From Candidatus Saccharimonadia bacterium (lineage in GTDB: Bacteria; Patescibacteriota; Saccharimonadia; Saccharimonadales; UBA4665), in the NCBI GenBank assembly GCA_023268595.1, contig JALQUD010000061.1:1-6116 (forward strand): a DNA stretch of 6,116 nt, read 5' to 3'. The translations under genes were made by a program, and so were the position numbers. Shown in pieces: positions 5,840 through 6,116 of this stretch. The notes under the pieces are model-generated. The model was not told the DNA's origin, searched no databases, and was given only the letters and a program-made list of their open reading frames with translations. The stretch's first letter is position 1, and the number at the start of each line of letters is the position of its first letter.

Positions 5840-6116
5840 TTCCGGGCCGCCTTGGCGCGCGCCGCACGGGTTTTCGGCGTCTTGCGCGGTTTGGCCGCCT
5901 TCGCTGTGCGGCTGGTCTTCGGCTTGGCCGCACGCGCCGTCTTAGCGGTCTTGGCGGTCTTAGCAGTCGCTGTTTTGGCGTCATCCTCGGCCGGCTTGGC
6001 GGCAGTCTTACGGGCATGCTTGCCGGTCGGTTTGCCGGCAGCGTCCGGCAGGGCCTTCATGAGGGCAGAGATGCCGGCCAGGTCATCTTCGGCCGTCTTC
6101 TCGGTGACGAACATTT
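5836..6116 (-). CDS. C-terminal part of gene upstream of the permease, with H1-like Lys/Ala tail
   Basis: The frame is open to the right edge; 92 residues from an ATG at 6114 are visible, but that Met may be internal. The first 22 or so residues (MFVTEKTAEDDLAGISALMK) look like ordinary folded protein. The rest is disordered and very basic, made of Ala-Lys-Thr-type repeats (KTAKTAKTARAAK) and ending TRAARAKAARK, much like a histone H1 or HU-type tail. Because MacB-type permeases are usually coupled to their ATPase and the stop overlaps the permease start by 4 bases, the most likely identity is the ABC ATPase subunit with a basic C-terminal extension. No Walker, signature or switch motif lies in the visible part, so this is inference. 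A separate small nucleoid-like protein is the alternative. Confidence 0.6.
   Translation of the reverse strand, partial: MFVTEKTAEDDLAGISALMKALPDAAGKPTGKHARKTAAKPAEDDAKTATAKTAKTAKTARAAKPKTSRTAKAAKPRKTPKTRAARAKAARK

Noticed and set aside
1..6116. CRISPR arrays, insertion sequences, tRNA or rRNA genes
   Set aside because: No regularly spaced repeats, transposase or integrase motifs, or conserved RNA sequences were seen on either strand.
4592..6116. Possible recoding of TGA as an amino acid, as in some Patescibacteria lineages
   Set aside because: TGA acts as a normal stop at the ends of the permease, the upstream gene, the transporter and the Cys-rich gene, and no conserved domain continues through one.

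Overview
The window looks chromosomal and comes from a bacterium with a small, compactly arranged genome. My best guess is Candidatus Saccharibacteria (TM7) or another Patescibacteria lineage. The clues are mostly weak Shine-Dalgarno sites, a surface protein with a pilin-like 'QRGAAPIV' membrane anchor, a MacB-type exporter preceded by a Lys/Ala-rich tail, and AT-rich promoters between GC-richer genes. This assignment is inference: there is no rRNA or marker gene here. All genes read normally with TAA, TAG or TGA as stops.

Layout, left to right. The first 14 bases probably hold the start of a leftward gene, with a good promoter and Shine-Dalgarno site just inside the window. Next is a leftward gene for an unrecognised single-pass membrane protein with a helical outer domain (134-1114). 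A 129-base divergent promoter region separates it from a rightward gene for a CvpA-trypsin membrane serine protease of the MarP type (1244-2419). After tandem inverted repeats and a promoter comes a rightward NRAMP/SLC11-family transporter whose metal site is non-canonical (2628-4022). A structured palindromic element (4068-4149) lies between it and a convergent small gene for a Cys/His-rich, probably metal-binding protein (4215-4442) that has its own near-consensus promoter. The right end carries a leftward operon: a MacB/FtsX-type ABC permease (4592-5839) overlapping by 4 bases the end of an upstream gene with a histone-H1-like basic tail (5836 to the window edge).

The common theme is the cell envelope and metal handling: a protease predicted to act outside the membrane, a divalent-cation transporter next to a small Cys/His-rich protein, a helical surface protein and an ABC exporter. 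The strongest points for follow-up are the exact match of the protease's catalytic and disulfide layout to mycobacterial MarP, the DPSG/ISPY metal site of the transporter, the small Cys-rich gene, and the folded element beside it.
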